DNA of 64,000 nucleotides. It comes from Deltaproteobacteria bacterium. GTDB lineage: Bacteria > Desulfobacterota > Desulfovibrionia > Desulfovibrionales > Desulfovibrionaceae. Positions 49,506 through 58,268 of this stretch are shown in pieces. The notes under the pieces are model-generated. The model did not search any database. It was not told where the DNA came from and worked only from the letters and a program-made list of their open reading frames with translations. The translations under genes were made by a program, and so were the position numbers. Location: positions 1-64,000 of the forward strand of contig JAITWK010000038.1 of assembly GCA_031285295.1 (NCBI GenBank), written 5' to 3'. The stretch's first letter is position 1. Each line of letters starts with the position of its first letter.

Positions 49506-52500
49506 TCAAACCAAGCATTCCTGCAGAACCTGTAAAACATCCGGCAGATCCAGCGGCTTGCCCAAATGCTTTGTCATGCCTGCCTCCAGGCATTTTTCTA
49601 TGTCCTCACGAAATACGTTGGCTGTCAGGGCAATAATCGGTATCGCCGCAGCGCGTTCCGTGCCAAGCGCCCGTATCTGCCGCGTGGCTTCGTAGCCGTC
49701 CATTTCGGGCATCTGCACATCCATAAGGATCACGCTGTATCGTTCAGGATTGGCGGCGAACATATCCACGGCCTCGGCCCCGTTTACCGCGCAGTCTATG
49801 CACAGTCCGGTCGGTTCCAAAAGCGTAAGCACTATTTCGCGGTTTATTTCCACATCTTCCGCCAGCAGAATGCAATGACCTTCAAAGACTGATGCGGATA
49901 CCCCCAACGCGTCAACATTTTCCGGCTCGGGCATACTGAGGAATTCATCTCCCCCGCGTGCCAGGCAAACGGTAAAAGAAAAGACCGCGCCTTTTCCAAG
50001 TTCCGACTCAACACTGATGCTGCCGTCCATCATCTCGATGATGCTTTTTGAGATGACCAGCCCCAGGCCTGTGCCGCCATATTTGCGAGAGGTACTGGCT
50101 TCCGCCTGTTCAAAGGCGCTGAACAGGCGGCTTTGCTGCTCTGCGCTAATACCGATGCCGGAATCACTAATTTCGATGCGCAGCGTGCAAATTCCGCTTT
50201 TTTCAGACACGAATTTTGCGCGCAGGTTGATATCACCACCTTCCGGCGTAAATTTGACCGCGTTAGTGAGCAAATTTATAATAACCTGGGTAAGACGCTG
50301 CGCATCGCCAATCAGAACACGCGGAATGGCGGGATCGATATTAACGGTAAAATGCTGTTTCTTTTCATCAATGCGGAAATTTATGACATCCACAACCCGC
50401 TGGATCATTCTCTCGAATATAAATTCTGTGATCGACAGCTTGTATTTATTGGCTTCTATTTTGGATACATCCAGAATATCGTTAATGACGCTCAGAAGAT
50501 GCGTTGAGGCATCCTGCACTTTTTTTAGCGAGTAGTTCTTTCGCTCAACATCCGTAATGGAAAGGCCAATGGAGGTCATGCCGATAATAGCGTTCAGCGG
50601 CGTGCGTATTTCATGGCTCATATTGGAGAGGAAGCTGCTTTTTGCGCGGTTGGCCTGCTCGGCCTTAAGTCTGGCTTCTTCTATCTCCGTAACATCGGTA
50701 GTCACGATAATGTAGCCAATACGGTTTCCATCCTGTTCGGCAAGATAGTGCGCAATTCCTTTATAATAACGCCCGCTATCCTTGTTGCACAGCACTTCAG
50801 CCTCCCTGTCCTCATGCAGGGCTATAATAGGATCATATTTTGAACCTGATGTATACATGGTAAAGTCATCATATGAAGAACCGATAATTTCATCCAAGGT
50901 CTTGTCGATGATATTCAGCGCATAGTCATTCATATAGATAATCTTGCGCGACATATCGATAATCGAAAGCGGCTCGTTGACGCTGCGCACAATGCTGTCC
51001 GCCATTTCATTCAGGGAATCGGCAAGGGTACCGAACTCATCCTTGGCATCCGAACGCATGCGGAACTGCCTTTGCCCGGAGCGGAAGCGCGAGATGCTGT
51101 CGATCATCTGCCTGATGTTGTCTGTCAGATATGAGGACAGTACAATCGCCATCAAAATGACCAGCAGAACCAGGACGAAGCTGGCACCAACAAGCCGGGC
51201 AATATTCTGCAGCATATTGGAATTGATTGTATCGGTAAGCTTTTCCTGCATTTCGCGGGCAGGGGCGGTAAAATCTTCAATACCTGCGCCAATGGTTACA
51301 ATGGCAAAGCCGCGCTTTGAGCCGTTCTGGTTTTCCGGCGCGTATTGCCCGGTATAATACGGGATCGCGCCTGCGGTTGTCGGCTTGTAAAGGCCGCTCC
51401 AGAGTATGTAGAACGAACCGGAACCGCCGTTTTCCGTAAGGTTCATCCAGCCGGTACATTGGGGGGCGTTGTTCAGATAGCGCCCATCCAGGCCGACAAA
51501 ACCGGCTTTGGTCAGCGCAGCCGCAGGGGTTTTGTCACGTGACTGATAATCACGAATCGGATTGCCTGCCGCGTCGTTGGCAACATTGCCCTGCGCGTCT
51601 TTCAGTATTTTTTCGCCGAACTGCGGCAATATATCCCTGTTGTCGATATTTTTTTCAAGGAAGGCGCCCCAGCTTGTCCCTGCCGGGTTCGGGGAAAGCT
51701 CGTTCCAGGCGGGGTTAGCGGCAAGCCAGGCCGCGCCGCCGTTGGCATACCACTGATAATAGGGCGAATCCGGCGCAGGCACGGGCTTTCCATCCACGAG
51801 TACGGGAATTTTTTTACCGCTCCCGTCTTTCAAAAATCCACCATTGGCGTAATCACGCTTGAACTCGGCCGGTCCTTCCAGCCACGGCACCTGCGGCTCG
51901 CCAGTAAGCGGATTGTATCCGACAATGGAATGATGCCTCGGGTGGGCGATGCTGCGGCATTTATAGTCCCAGATAAACGCGTAGTTGCCGCCAAACGCGT
52001 CAGGCAGCCGGGTATAGCGCTCAAACATGGGGGTAATGTAGTCAACCAGTTCCATGATATGATCATGGTTAAGAGCCATGGTTGCATAGCCAATAATCGC
52101 GCCGGTGTTATCCGTGACCGGCGTGGCCCAGCGTACAATACCCTCGAAACGCTGGCCAACCGGGTTTTCTTTGCCGGAATAGGCCTGTTTTTTGGCAACC
52201 TCAATAAACTCTTCTGGCGGCAAATTTCCAATTTCCACCAGGAGGTCGCGGTTCGGGTGCGGTACGCCGGAAGGCGGGTTTGCGGGTAAGGCTTTCAAAA
52301 CTTCCGGCGCATACATGCCGATATAGTTTGTGCCTACATAAGCGCCAATCACGTCTGATACATAAATTTCGCCGGGCTTCAGCTTTTTGAGTTCGCTAAA
52401 ATAGTTCTCCGCCTTGATATAGGTATTCATCCGGTCCGAAACATTTATTTTGTTCGGGTTCAGGGGGTAATTCTTTTTTGCGGAATCCGGCGCGACATAT

Positions 52501-53099
52501 TTCCATACTTCATTGCCGCTCAGATCAATAAAGGCAACCTCATCATACAGCGGCACGCTTTTATAGTAGCTTTCAAAAAACTCGGGCGCTCTGTTATGAT
52601 AGGTACTGCCGTACAGCACATCGTCATTTTCCCTGTTTGTGGAAATATTCGTCATATCGTCAGCGGCATGCGGATTTTTTTCCACCCATGACCTGCCGTC
52701 CGCCGCAAGTACCCACTCGCCAGGCTGCACCAGGTTGCCGTTTCTATTTTGGGAAAATGTCCTGTACGCTGCGTCAGAAGGCGTAAGGCTTGCAAGCAGC
52801 AGCATATCCTGATCGCGCTGATGCAGAAAATGCGCAATATCCCTGGTGGTATCTGTGGTCAGCCGCTCGATATTTCTTCTGGCTCCGTCATTCAGCGCTT
52901 TTGTGGCATCATCAATGGCAATGTCCCGCAATATGTCGCCGAGTGAAGCAATTTGATGCAAGGCGATAACCGTAAGCAAGGCTATGGGGATAACCTTTAC
53001 CGCAAGAAAGATCACAATGAGCTTCGGGCGCAGCCTCAAATTTACTTTATTCAATATCCGCCCTAAGCCGCTCAAATGACTTGCTGTATTTGTTTTCAT
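49506..53099 (-). CDS. Large hybrid sensor histidine kinase/response regulator with extended periplasmic sensor
   Basis: An 1,197-aa hybrid kinase. TM1 is at about 28-50 (LIVIFLAVKVIPIALLTVIA). The large region to about residue 615 is extracytoplasmic and Cache-like (FIDLSGNEVWKYV, AIIGYATMALNHDHI, CTGWMNLTENGGSGSFYILW). TM2 is near 636-660. Then HAMP, PAS (SIIDMSRKIIYMNDYALNII), HisKA (SHEIRTPLNAIIGM, His near 827), HATPase_c (LLTNAVKF, GTGLGLVISKSI) and a C-terminal receiver (LLAEDVEINREI, ILMDVQMPEMDGYEA with Asp near 1125). The sensor is much longer than in the 33-kb kinase. Ligand unknown. Confidence 0.9.
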   Translation of the reverse strand: MKTNTASHLSGLGRILNKVNLRLRPKLIVIFLAVKVIPIALLTVIALHQIASLGDILRDIAIDDATKALNDGARRNIERLTTDTTRDIAHFLHQRDQDMLLLASLTPSDAAYRTFSQNRNGNLVQPGEWVLAADGRSWVEKNPHAADDMTNISTNRENDDVLYGSTYHNRAPEFFESYYKSVPLYDEVAFIDLSGNEVWKYVAPDSAKKNYPLNPNKINVSDRMNTYIKAENYFSELKKLKPGEIYVSDVIGAYVGTNYIGMYAPEVLKALPANPPSGVPHPNRDLLVEIGNLPPEEFIEVAKKQAYSGKENPVGQRFEGIVRWATPVTDNTGAIIGYATMALNHDHIMELVDYITPMFERYTRLPDAFGGNYAFIWDYKCRSIAHPRHHSIVGYNPLTGEPQVPWLEGPAEFKRDYANGGFLKDGSGKKIPVLVDGKPVPAPDSPYYQWYANGGAAWLAANPAWNELSPNPAGTSWGAFLEKNIDNRDILPQFGEKILKDAQGNVANDAAGNPIRDYQSRDKTPAAALTKAGFVGLDGRYLNNAPQCTGWMNLTENGGSGSFYILWSGLYKPTTAGAIPYYTGQYAPENQNGSKRGFAIVTIGAGIEDFTAPAREMQEKLTDTINSNMLQNIARLVGASFVLVLLVILMAIVLSSYLTDNIRQMIDSISRFRSGQRQFRMRSDAKDEFGTLADSLNEMADSIVRSVNEPLSIIDMSRKIIYMNDYALNIIDKTLDEIIGSSYDDFTMYTSGSKYDPIIALHEDREAEVLCNKDSGRYYKGIAHYLAEQDGNRIGYIIVTTDVTEIEEARLKAEQANRAKSSFLSNMSHEIRTPLNAIIGMTSIGLSITDVERKNYSLKKVQDASTHLLSVINDILDVSKIEANKYKLSITEFIFERMIQRVVDVINFRIDEKKQHFTVNIDPAIPRVLIGDAQRLTQVIINLLTNAVKFTPEGGDINLRAKFVSEKSGICTLRIEISDSGIGISAEQQSRLFSAFEQAEASTSRKYGGTGLGLVISKSIIEMMDGSISVESELGKGAVFSFTVCLARGGDEFLSMPEPENVDALGVSASVFEGHCILLAEDVEINREIVLTLLEPTGLCIDCAVNGAEAVDMFAANPERYSVILMDVQMPEMDGYEATRQIRALGTERAAAIPIIALTANVFREDIEKCLEAGMTKHLGKPLDLPDVLQVLQECLV

Positions 53100-53511
53100 A
53101 TTTTACCTGTTTTCATATTCCATGCTAGCGGCAACAATTCGCTATCTTTGCTGTCCGGTTTACCGGAATACAAAAAATTCAAAATCTTAACAAGATAAGG
53201 CGCAAATGGCTTGCGAGGCATAAAGCCTCACAAAAGTATGTTTGGTTTAAGTCATCATAACATACTCTTTTTCGAGGCGCTATCGCTCATTACACGGCCA
53301 TGCAGAGGACAATACAACAGCATATGTGAAATACTTGAAATTTTATTGCTTGCGTTAGAACAATTAAGGCTATGCTTGCCGGTTGCCAGCAAGGCCAGGT
53401 TAAAATACCGCCCGGCATCTCTTATCTGGCACCGCTTACAGTAAAACCTGGCACTATCGCGTGGCGTTCTTTTTTGACGTCCATTACAAGCAATGATACT
53501 TGTATTTTTAA
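53100..53511. other. Intergenic region without a supported gene
   Basis: This 412-bp divergent gap between the hybrid kinase and lpxK is AT-rich. It holds a GAGGC/GCCTC hairpin near 53215 but no convincing gene. An open frame from 53372 lacks a ribosome site and runs into lpxK out of frame. The lpxK and kinase promoters are presumably here, but no clear boxes stand out. Confidence 0.6.
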
Positions 53512-54726
53512 ATGGACCACCGCAAAGCCCAAAATACTCTCTCCCCGTTGCTTAAGCCCTTATCGCTTGGTTATGCAGCTGCCATGCGCCTGCGTGCCTC
53601 GGCCTATGCCAACGGCTTGCATGAAAGCCGCAAACCTACCGGCTTTTGCCTCTCGGTAGGCAATGTTTCCTGGGGCGGCAGCGGCAAAACTCCGCTAACC
53701 GGGCAACTGCTTGCCTGGGCAGCCGAGACTGGATTAAAAACAGTCGTGCTTACGCGCGGATATGGCGGCAAGGCCCCGGCGCATCCTTTACTGGTAGGGG
53801 CAGACACTCCGGCTGCCGCCTGTGGCGACGAGCCGCGCATGCTGGCCGACCAGCACCCGGAGGCGGCCATTATCGTCGATCCGGTACGCAAACGCGCTTT
53901 GGCTCTGGCCGAAGCCGAGCTGCAACCGGATCTTTATATTCTGGATGACGGGATGCAGCATCTGGCCGTGCAGCGGGATCTCAATCTGACGCTGCTTACG
54001 CCGGAGGATCTGACAAGTGGCTGGAATCGCGTTATCCCGGCCGGTTCCTGGCGCGAAGACCAGACGGCTTTAAAAAGGGCCGATGCTTTTATGCTGCGTG
54101 CCTCCGAACAGGATTTCCCATCCATAGCCGCTATCGCCGCCGAGCGGCTGGCAAAATACGAAAAACCGCTGTTCAGCTTTGATTTGAAACCGCTGGCCCT
54201 GTTGCCGCTTGCCGCTCCGCTCAGACAAACGCCAGCAACAGCCCCTCCCGCGACTACACCGGCCCGGCATGGCGCCCAGCCATCTGACAATAAAACCGAA
54301 CCTGCGGTCAATAATTTGAGTGACCGCCCCTACGCCCTGTGTACGGCTGTAGGTACGCCGGATTCCGTACGGCGCAGCGTTACTGAATTTACCGGCAGAG
54401 CACCGCAGCGCGAATTCATCTTCCCGGATCATTACGCTTACCGGGCGCAAGACCTCGCGGACATGAGCCTGGCCAGGCTCCCTCTGGTAACCACGGCCAA
54501 GGACGCCGTAAAGCTCAGACCGTTGCTGTCCGGCTTTCCGGACCTGGAAATACTGGTTTTACAGGCCGGGGTAGTTTTCGGGCCGACCTTGTTTACCTAT
54601 GCCTTGAAGGATATTCCGGGGGATACTTTGAGGCCGGGGCCAGACGAAGACGCAGTCCCGCTTTTCCGGCGCTGGCTGGCCGGGCGGTTTCAGGGTTTTA
54701 TGTCGCAAAAGAATAAAACAAGCTGA
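53512..54726 (+). CDS. lpxK: Tetraacyldisaccharide 4'-kinase LpxK
   Basis: A 404-aa lipid A kinase that phosphorylates the 4' position of the tetraacyl disaccharide at the inner membrane. The P-loop is GNVSWGGSGKTP (about 51-62), followed by VLTRGYGGK, DEPRMLADQ, ILDDGMQHLAV and LVTTAKDAVKL near the C-terminus. There is an extra Ala/Thr/Pro-rich insert of about 35 residues (QTPATAPPATTPARHG), making it longer than usual (about 330-350 aa). The start has no obvious ribosome site; it aligns with family N-termini. Confidence 0.9.
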   Translation: MDHRKAQNTLSPLLKPLSLGYAAAMRLRASAYANGLHESRKPTGFCLSVGNVSWGGSGKTPLTGQLLAWAAETGLKTVVLTRGYGGKAPAHPLLVGADTPAAACGDEPRMLADQHPEAAIIVDPVRKRALALAEAELQPDLYILDDGMQHLAVQRDLNLTLLTPEDLTSGWNRVIPAGSWREDQTALKRADAFMLRASEQDFPSIAAIAAERLAKYEKPLFSFDLKPLALLPLAAPLRQTPATAPPATTPARHGAQPSDNKTEPAVNNLSDRPYALCTAVGTPDSVRRSVTEFTGRAPQREFIFPDHYAYRAQDLADMSLARLPLVTTAKDAVKLRPLLSGFPDLEILVLQAGVVFGPTLFTYALKDIPGDTLRPGPDEDAVPLFRRWLAGRFQGFMSQKNKTS

Positions 54727-54746
54727 ATTTATTGTTGAATTTTTAT

Positions 54747-54804
54747 TATAATTAGAGTAACAAATTGGCGGGGCATCCTCCGAGTTTCAGAACAAGGAGG
54801 TGCC
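54747..54804 (+). promoter_or_regulatory. Promoter box and Shine-Dalgarno-occluding hairpin of the small peptide gene
   Basis: A perfect TATAAT is at 54747-54752. Downstream, GGCATCCTCC (54772-54781) pairs with GGAGGTGCC (54796-54804), with one bulge, burying the AAGGAGG ribosome site. The loop contains GTTTCAG (54784-54790), complementary to CTGAAAC at 54939-54945 in the 3' hairpin. Confidence 0.5.
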
Positions 54805-54808
54805 GCTT

Positions 54809-54898
54809 ATGGAGCAGCATTTTCTGCACGACGTTCTGTCCGCAATTGTGGCTGGCGTTGTCGTGGCCTGGATAGTCAAACGGTTTATTAACCATTAA
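54809..54898 (+). CDS. Small membrane peptide (29 aa), possible type I toxin
   Basis: A 29-residue open frame too short for most ORF callers. It starts at ATG 54809, 8 bp after a very strong AAGGAGG. The peptide has a polar start (MEQHFLHDVL), a hydrophobic helix (SAIVAGVVVAWIV) and a basic end (KRFINH). This layout, with one membrane helix followed by W and basic residues, is like Ldr/Fst-type toxins (compare the D-x-x-P/S-I-x-x-G pattern). Its ribosome site is hidden in a hairpin, and a 13-bp hairpin follows the stop codon. No protein homolog is claimed. Confidence 0.5.
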   Translation: MEQHFLHDVLSAIVAGVVVAWIVKRFINH

Positions 54899-54901
54899 AA
54901 C

Positions 54902-54945
54902 GTTTCAGGCCCCGCAGGAGTGATCTTCCATACGGGGCCTGAAAC
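54902..54945. terminator. Long 3' hairpin of the small peptide locus
   Basis: GTTTCAGGCCCCG (54902-54914) pairs perfectly with CGGGGCCTGAAAC (54933-54945). The plus strand lacks a T-run directly after it; the minus strand has GTTTTAAT. A T6 run at 55015-55020 may be the true plus-strand end. Confidence 0.55.
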
Positions 54946-55081
54946 TTGTACCAACAAAGTACAGGGGGATGCCCTTGGGTCGGGGAGAGTTTGCAGCTCA
55001 AACCGGCCCTCTTCTTTTTTACATAAGCCCTTCACACCAAAATGGCAAGCCAGGAACGTGATTTGTTATATATCCGGCAAA

Positions 55082-57895
55082 CTACTTCACTGGCTTATCA
55101 GCGGACTGGTCAGCGGACTGGTCAGCGGGCTGGTCAGCCGTCTTGGGGGCCGTCCTGACCCCCGGCCTGCCGGTCTGACCTCTGGCGCCCTGCGGATGGG
55201 GGGTGGTTCCGCGCACTGCTCGCCTGGCACCTCGGCGGGCGTTACGCTCCTTTTCCATCTTTTTGGCGCGTTCGGCTGCCCGTTTGGCTTCTTCCTGCCG
55301 CGCTTTCTCAAAAGTTTTTTCCCGCACTTTTTCAAAACCCAGAATAGTCCAGAAGCACGATACAGCCAGCGACACGCAGCTTACCACGAGTATGGCCGCT
55401 TTTTGAATCGCCCACTGCTCCTCGACAAATACCCTGGAAATCCAGTCCAGGCCTATCTTGTCGCCATAAAAAATCAGCAAAGGGAAAATGACCAGTATCA
55501 AAGCCAGACCGGCGATCTCCATCCAGAGGAATTTTTTGATCACAATCAGCGCGAAAAGAGTGCCGTCGCGCACAATACGCAAAAGCTTCAGGCGCTTTTC
55601 CAGCTTGATGATGCGCTCTTCCTCCTGCACGCTCAATTCCTGCGCCCTGCGAAACACGTCCGGCGTACGTAGATTGCTGGTCAGCACCCAGTTGATATTG
55701 GCCGCGCAATGGTTGTAATTGCGGTTAAACTCAACCAGGATGCGGGGAAAGGGGAACCAGGCCGCTTCGTCACGAATAATGCCCAGGCGCATCACGAAAT
55801 TGCCGAAACGCTCCTTGAACACCTTGCTTTCGTGAGTGATTCTGGACTGCATGTCCTTTTCCAGAGCCGCCCGGCCGCGTATGACCATCATATGCGGCAC
55901 AAAGTTCTCCACGCTGCTTAAATCCGAAAGCTTGTCCAGTCTGGTTTTGGCCTGCACAAAAAATTCATTCTCCGGCACGAACCAGCTTTGAAGATCGCCA
56001 AGCAACGCGCCAAGACCGGCTTTTTCCTCCTTGAGGCGCAGAGTGTTTTCCTCCCAATACCGGGAAAGAAATTCCCTCACCGCCGTGGCCCCGCGCTCTA
56101 TTTCCGGGTCCAGCAACAACCAGTTGAAAAAATTCGGATCTTTCTCAATCAACTCTTTGATATACAGATCAATCTGGTTGATAAAACCGCTCTTGATCAG
56201 GCAGATAAGCTTGCGATATCCGGCTTCCAGCCAGGTCGGCGCGGCTTCCCGCATTTTGTCGTAATTAACTCCGGCCTCGGTGTAGTGCCCCTGATATTCA
56301 TCCAGGCGGCCCAGCAGCAAAAGATGCCAAGCCTGCATAAGACCGGGCTGACTCAGCAGCATGGCGTTTTCCCAGCTTTCTTTGGCTTTTTTGAAATCGC
56401 CCAGCTCCATGGCTACAAAGCCGTGTACGGAAAAAACACGCGCATCGCGCGGAAACCGCACACGCAAGGTATCCAGTTCCTTGTCCAGAGTGCGGCGGTC
56501 CCGCTCGCGCATGTTCTGCAAAAAGGCCCACATGGGGCTGTCGTCTTCGCCCTTGAGGTCGCGCAGAGACTGCGGGTAATTTTTGCCGCGCACTCGCCAC
56601 ATCTGCGGGGCGGAGCGCAGTTGCATATTGGCGCATACGCCGTAAATGCCGCGCGTCATAAGACCGGCTTTGTCCTCGCCTTGCAAAAGAGCTTCCAGGC
56701 TGCCCGGATCCCGTTCCAATCGGGCATTGATCTCGTCTGTGCCATCGCGCATGGTTTTAACGTCGCAAGCGGCAATCTTGCTCCAGATGCCGTAATCCGG
56801 ATCGGTCAGCGGGCGGCTGGGGCAGTTCGCGCTCTCATGACTGCGCTGCCCGCAATAGAAACAATGTTTGTGCTGTCCGTAAATCATAGCGCCGGGAGTC
56901 AGTGCGGGCAGCAGATATTCCGGGGAACGCTCGGCGGCGAGGCTGATGGAACACCAGGATTCCGGCGTTTTTTTGCCCAGCCCCAGGTAAGATTCATGGA
57001 TTTCAAACTCGCCACCCAGCAGCACGGCATCAGACAGGGCCAGATAGGGCGAATCCGGCATCATGGAAGACCAGTCCAGATCCAGCTGCTTGTACATCTC
57101 ATTGTTGAAAGGCACACCCTTGCTGTCAATAAAAGCCATTACGCAGGGCCAGTATTTGACGCCGCCTTCATCAACCTTAAGACGGTGAACCAGGCTGAGA
57201 TAATCATGACACCACTGTTTAAGCTGACGCAAAGAGGCCAGCGGCATCATCAAAAAATTGTCATGCACCAGATGACGCAACTTGTTGCGTTGCAGGATAT
57301 TATCCATGCGCTCATAAAAATCGCGCCAGCCGATTTGAAAATTCTTGTCCTGGTGCGTGGAAACCGGACGCAAAACACAGTACCAGTTATGCAGCGGTTT
57401 GTAGCTTGGCCGCTGATCCGCCACCACCTGACGCCAGGGGCGGGCGCTGAAACCTTTGGGAGGCTCAATTTCGTTGAAACTGAGGCTGGAGAGAGCGCTG
57501 TTTTGCGGAATGGCGTCAGCACTGGCATAAATGGTAAACTTGGCCGGTTCGGGCAAATTCTGCGACCAAAGTTCTTCGGCTATGCTGATCTGATATTGGT
57601 TACGCGACGAGCATTTAATATCGGCTTTGAAAAGCTGTATGATGACGGAAAGACTATTGAATTGCGCCCAGACGCCAAGCTTGGCGCAGGCCAGAAAAAC
57701 ATCCAGCGAAAAGAAAAACCAGAGCGCCTGATGGCTGTCGGACAACACCTTTATGCCGCCGTAATCCTCAAGAGTCTGGAAGAAAACCGGATTGGCCTCC
57801 CCTTCCCATACGGTCCAGAGTCCGTAGCCGGAGCTTTCCAGCAACAGATCGCCGATTTCCTTATTTTGTTCGCGTAAGTTTTTCAGAGCTGTCAT
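55082..57895 (-). CDS. Large TPR-like membrane protein with a CCHC zinc-knuckle motif
   Basis: A 937-aa protein I do not recognise. The N-terminal 350 residues have no familiar domain. A CFYCGQRSHESANC segment at about 339-352 fits C-X2-C-X4-H-X4-C, the zinc-knuckle spacing. Residues about 420-600 look TPR-like (DFKKAKESWENAMLLSQPG, LDEYQGHYTEAGVNYDKM). Two transmembrane helices follow at about 795-820 and 840-865. The C-terminus is a coiled coil rich in Lys, Arg, Glu and Ala, then Pro/Arg and DQSADQSA repeats coded by 12-bp repeats near 55095-55135. It is a single-gene unit. Confidence 0.6.
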   Translation of the reverse strand: MTALKNLREQNKEIGDLLLESSGYGLWTVWEGEANPVFFQTLEDYGGIKVLSDSHQALWFFFSLDVFLACAKLGVWAQFNSLSVIIQLFKADIKCSSRNQYQISIAEELWSQNLPEPAKFTIYASADAIPQNSALSSLSFNEIEPPKGFSARPWRQVVADQRPSYKPLHNWYCVLRPVSTHQDKNFQIGWRDFYERMDNILQRNKLRHLVHDNFLMMPLASLRQLKQWCHDYLSLVHRLKVDEGGVKYWPCVMAFIDSKGVPFNNEMYKQLDLDWSSMMPDSPYLALSDAVLLGGEFEIHESYLGLGKKTPESWCSISLAAERSPEYLLPALTPGAMIYGQHKHCFYCGQRSHESANCPSRPLTDPDYGIWSKIAACDVKTMRDGTDEINARLERDPGSLEALLQGEDKAGLMTRGIYGVCANMQLRSAPQMWRVRGKNYPQSLRDLKGEDDSPMWAFLQNMRERDRRTLDKELDTLRVRFPRDARVFSVHGFVAMELGDFKKAKESWENAMLLSQPGLMQAWHLLLLGRLDEYQGHYTEAGVNYDKMREAAPTWLEAGYRKLICLIKSGFINQIDLYIKELIEKDPNFFNWLLLDPEIERGATAVREFLSRYWEENTLRLKEEKAGLGALLGDLQSWFVPENEFFVQAKTRLDKLSDLSSVENFVPHMMVIRGRAALEKDMQSRITHESKVFKERFGNFVMRLGIIRDEAAWFPFPRILVEFNRNYNHCAANINWVLTSNLRTPDVFRRAQELSVQEEERIIKLEKRLKLLRIVRDGTLFALIVIKKFLWMEIAGLALILVIFPLLIFYGDKIGLDWISRVFVEEQWAIQKAAILVVSCVSLAVSCFWTILGFEKVREKTFEKARQEEAKRAAERAKKMEKERNARRGARRAVRGTTPHPQGARGQTGRPGVRTAPKTADQPADQSADQSADKPVK

Positions 57896-58067
57896 TAAAA
57901 AATTCCCGTTCGTTTTTTGCGCAACACAAAATTTCTATGCAATTTATATACCTTTTTAGCGGGTTTGGCAAAATGATAACTTGGACAATGCGGGCTAAAT
58001 AGTTACTTGACAACAAAACACTCCTTGCATTAGACAAGGGGACTAAAATGCTGAAAGGCATATATAA

Positions 58068-58154
58068 GCCGGAGTGGTGGAATTGGTAGACGCAGCGGAC
58101 TCAAAATCCGCCGAGGGTAACCTCTTGCGAGTTCGAGTCTCGCCTCCGGCACCA
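58068..58154 (+). tRNA. tRNA-Leu(CAA)
   Basis: An 87-nt class II tRNA. Acceptor GCCGGAG/CTCCGGC, discriminator A, encoded CCA. The anticodon arm GCGGA-CTCAAAA-TCCGC gives CAA (leucine). A variable arm (CGAGGGTAACCTCTTG) and T-arm GAGTTCGAGTCTC are present. It lies 114 bp upstream of ffh. Confidence 0.95.
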
Positions 58155-58268
58155 GAATTTCAACGCCCGCCCAACGGCGGGCGTAGGCAATTTTGAGGGC
58201 AGAAGCAATTTTTTGCGCCTTTGCGGGCGCGGGCAATTTTTGCGTAGACAGCTTTGAGCGGCGGGACA

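Noticed and set aside
53372-53659. Small open frame starting MLAGCQQGQ ahead of lpxK
   Set aside because: It looks like a lipoprotein start but has no hydrophobic signal or ribosome site and runs into lpxK in another frame.
55988-57877. A 629-codon open frame on the plus strand
   Set aside because: It is the antisense shadow of the TPR/zinc-knuckle gene, a by-product of codon bias; no start signal or recognisable domain.
57896-58067. Possible SRP RNA near ffh
   Set aside because: The conserved GGAAGCAGCC-type tetraloop domain was not found in this gap or around tRNA-Leu.
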